NCBI GenBank assembly: GCA_021153985.1
Contig: JAJKJM010000100.1
Location: 1-32,958, forward strand
Direction of reading: 5' to 3'
From: Polaromonas sp.
Lineage (GTDB): Bacteria > Pseudomonadota > Gammaproteobacteria > Burkholderiales > Burkholderiaceae_C
Length of the DNA stretch: 32,958 nucleotides
In this document: piece after piece, positions 31,441 through 32,958 of the stretch
Layout of the letters: each line of letters opens with the position of its first letter
Position numbering within the stretch: the stretch's first letter is position 1
Program-made: the position numbers and the translations under genes
Notes under the pieces: generated by a model
The model's database searches: none
Told to the model about the DNA's origin: nothing
Seen by the model: the letters and a program-made list of their open reading frames with translations, nothing else

Positions 31441-31506
31441 ATCTGCGTCAATCTGCGTAATCTGTGGATGAATTTTTATCCGCAGATTACGCAGATTTAC
31501 GCAGAT
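31441..31506. repeat. Inverted repeat built from 'ATCTGCGTAA' direct repeats
   Basis: Left arm 31441-31469 and right arm 31478-31506 are reverse complements at 27 of 29 positions around an 8-nt A/T loop. Each arm is itself made of ~10-bp units (ATCTGCGTCA, ATCTGCGTAA, TCTGTGGAT), and further units lie just outside (CAATCTGCGT before, TTTACGCAG after). It sits between the converging ribH and parC genes. The same kind of repeat is, as I recall, present in many unrelated bacterial genomes. Confidence 0.8.
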
Positions 31507-31575
31507 TTACGCAGCTTAAAGAAAACAGAATGGATACCAGATACCTGATCTGACTCAATCGGCTCGGCTTGTTTT

Positions 31576-32958
31576 CTATTCAACCCGGGTGATGCCGCTT
31601 GGCTTGAAGCCCAGGTCGGCTGCCTTGCCTTTGCGTGCGCGGGCAGCTCTGGCGTTGTTCAGCGAACGGATCTCCAGCGTCTCTTCACGCGCCTTGCCGC
31701 CGCGGCCAATGCCTTCGATTTTCACGCTGCGGGTGTAGGCCGCGGCGCCTGCTAGCGTGTCTTTGGCTTCAAGGTCGATCAGCATCAGGCCGCGTCCGCC
31801 GGCGGCCTGCATTTTCAGTTCGCCGATTTCAAAGGTCAGGATGCGGCCGCCTGTGGAAGCACAGGCCACATGCGTGGCGGGAACCAAGGGCACCGTACCG
31901 CTGCTGAAGGCCGCATGCGACGGCCTGCAGATGGTTTCACCTTCAGCGCAGCTGATGAAGGCCTTGCCGGCTTTGAGGCGGGAAGTCATGTTCTCCACCG
32001 TAGCGAGGAAACCATAACCGCCACTGGCACTGAGCAGCAGCGCGGCGTTGGCCGGGCCTGCGAAGTAATGCACCAGCTGGGTGCCGGACTCCAGGTCGAT
32101 CAGTGTGGTGAGCGGCTGGCCGTCGCCGCGCGCACCGGGTAGCGCAGACACCGGCACCGAATAAATGCGGCCGCGCGAACCGAAGGCCAGCAAGGTGTCG
32201 ACAGTGCGGCATTCAAACGTGCCATACAAGCCGTCGCCAGACTTGAAGGCAAAGCCCGCCGCGTCGTGCCCGTGGCCGCTGCGCGCGCGCACCCAGCCTT
32301 TGTCGCTGATGACCACGGTCACAGGCTCGTCCAGCACCTTGACTTCAAGCACGGCTTTCTTTTCGGCCTGGATCAAGGTGCGGCGCGCATCGGCGAACTG
32401 TTTGGCGTCAGCCTCAATCTCTTTGATCAGCAGGCGACGGAGCGCCGCCGGGCTGCCGAGGATTTCCTCCAGCCGGCCCTGCTCTTCGCGCAGGTTTTTC
32501 AGGTCCTGCTCAATCTTGATGGCCTCAAGCCGCGCCAGCTGGCGCAGGCGGATTTCGAGGATGTCTTCGGCCTGGATTTCGCTGAGCTTGAAGCGTGCAA
32601 TCAGCGCCAGCTTGGGCTCGTCCGACTGGCGGATGATGGCAATCACTTCATCGATATTGAGCAGCACCAGCTGGCGGCCCTCAAGGATGTGAATGCGGGC
32701 GAGCACCTTGTCGAGCCGGTGCTGCGAACGCCGCTGCACCGTGGTCTGGCGGAACTCGATCCATTCCGTCAGCATCTGGCGCAGGTTTTTCTGCGTCGGC
32801 TTGCCGTCCAGCCCGACCATGGTCAGGTTGATGGGTGAAGAGCTTTCGAGGCTGGTGTTGGCCAGCAGGGTGTTGATGAGTTCGGACTGGCTGATCTTGC
32901 TGGTCTTGGGCTCGAACACCAGGCGCACGGCGGCGTCCTTGCTGGACTCGTCGCGCAC
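31576..32958 (-). CDS. parC: DNA topoisomerase IV subunit A, C-terminal part
   Basis: The frame is open to the right edge, so 460 C-terminal residues are visible and the N-terminal breakage-reunion part with the catalytic Tyr is outside. The visible protein begins at RDESSKDAAVRLVFE. It continues through the tower and coiled-coil region (EWIEFRQTTVQRRSQHRLDK, then IIRQSDEPKLALIARFKLSE and an E/L-rich helix), and ends in a beta-pinwheel domain with repeats such as VVISDKGWVRARSGHG, LLAFGSRGRIYSVPVSALPG and VACASTGGRILTFEIGEL. The lack of a GyrA box and the pinwheel repeat pattern fit ParC rather than GyrA. Topoisomerase IV decatenates daughter chromosomes. It converges with ribH over 227 bp of repeats. 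Confidence 0.93.
   Translation of the reverse strand: MRDESSKDAAVRLVFEPKTSKISQSELINTLLANTSLESSSPINLTMVGLDGKPTQKNLRQMLTEWIEFRQTTVQRRSQHRLDKVLARIHILEGRQLVLLNIDEVIAIIRQSDEPKLALIARFKLSEIQAEDILEIRLRQLARLEAIKIEQDLKNLREEQGRLEEILGSPAALRRLLIKEIEADAKQFADARRTLIQAEKKAVLEVKVLDEPVTVVISDKGWVRARSGHGHDAAGFAFKSGDGLYGTFECRTVDTLLAFGSRGRIYSVPVSALPGARGDGQPLTTLIDLESGTQLVHYFAGPANAALLLSASGGYGFLATVENMTSRLKAGKAFISCAEGETICRPSHAAFSSGTVPLVPATHVACASTGGRILTFEIGELKMQAAGGRGLMLIDLEAKDTLAGAAAYTRSVKIEGIGRGGKAREETLEIRSLNNARAARARKGKAADLGFKPSGITRVE

Noticed and set aside
31437-31515. Short CRISPR-like array (ATCTGCGTAA units)
   Set aside because: Units are only ~10 bp with no unique spacers, and the whole forms one hairpin; no cas genes nearby.

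Overview
The window is high-GC bacterial DNA, densely packed with genes, and looks like a chromosomal piece of a betaproteobacterium of the Comamonadaceae (Polaromonas/Rhodoferax/Variovorax type). This rests on the gene set (etfBA with a DmdC-like acyl-CoA dehydrogenase, a Bug/TctC binding protein, comEC, and a type II lumazine synthase behind an FMN riboswitch). It also rests on several dispersed repeats that I recognise from that family: GC-rich hairpins with CTCCCCC...GGGGGAG stems, a ~60 bp 'GCTAT...TAGCTGCT...GGGCTAGAG' repeat, and a ~0.6 kb palindrome. The genus is inference; no rRNA gene is present.

Layout. 1-4565, minus strand: start of a nitronate monooxygenase-like gene, an acyl-CoA dehydrogenase, and etfA/etfB with a promoter region holding two operator-like palindromes. 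4566-7694, minus: a compact set of histone-deacetylase-like hydrolase, crotonase-fold protein and MscS-type channel. 7736-13573, plus: a moxR - DUF58 - tgpA (DUF3488/transglutaminase) set, split by a 626 bp inverted-repeat element, then a lytic transglycosylase gene. 13604-15487, minus: a Bug-type solute-binding protein, a TIGR02594-like Cys/His hydrolase and a small membrane protein.

15541-29293 is the most notable part. Two related modules flank comEC. Module A (minus) has separate genes for a circularly permuted ATP-grasp protein, an alpha-E protein and a transglutaminase-like protein. Module B (plus) has a 1202-aa transglutaminase-DUF2126 protein, an ATP-grasp/alpha-E fusion and another transglutaminase-like protein. 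This domain set has been predicted from comparative genomics to be a peptide/amide ligase system of unknown product. Here both versions sit side by side, and the Anbu-type peptidase often linked to them is absent from the window. Counting TgpA, four transglutaminase-fold proteins lie within 19 kb.

29472-32958: a RidA-family protein and a cysteine hydrolase (probable operon), an FMN riboswitch followed by a RibH2-type lumazine synthase, a repeat-rich convergent intergenic region, and the C-terminal part of ParC (minus) running off the right edge.

Working view of function: electron transfer from acyl-CoA oxidation on the left; envelope, peptidoglycan and peptide-modification enzymes in the middle; DNA uptake (comEC); riboflavin synthesis and chromosome segregation on the right. 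No CRISPR array, tRNA, rRNA, transposase or phage gene was seen.
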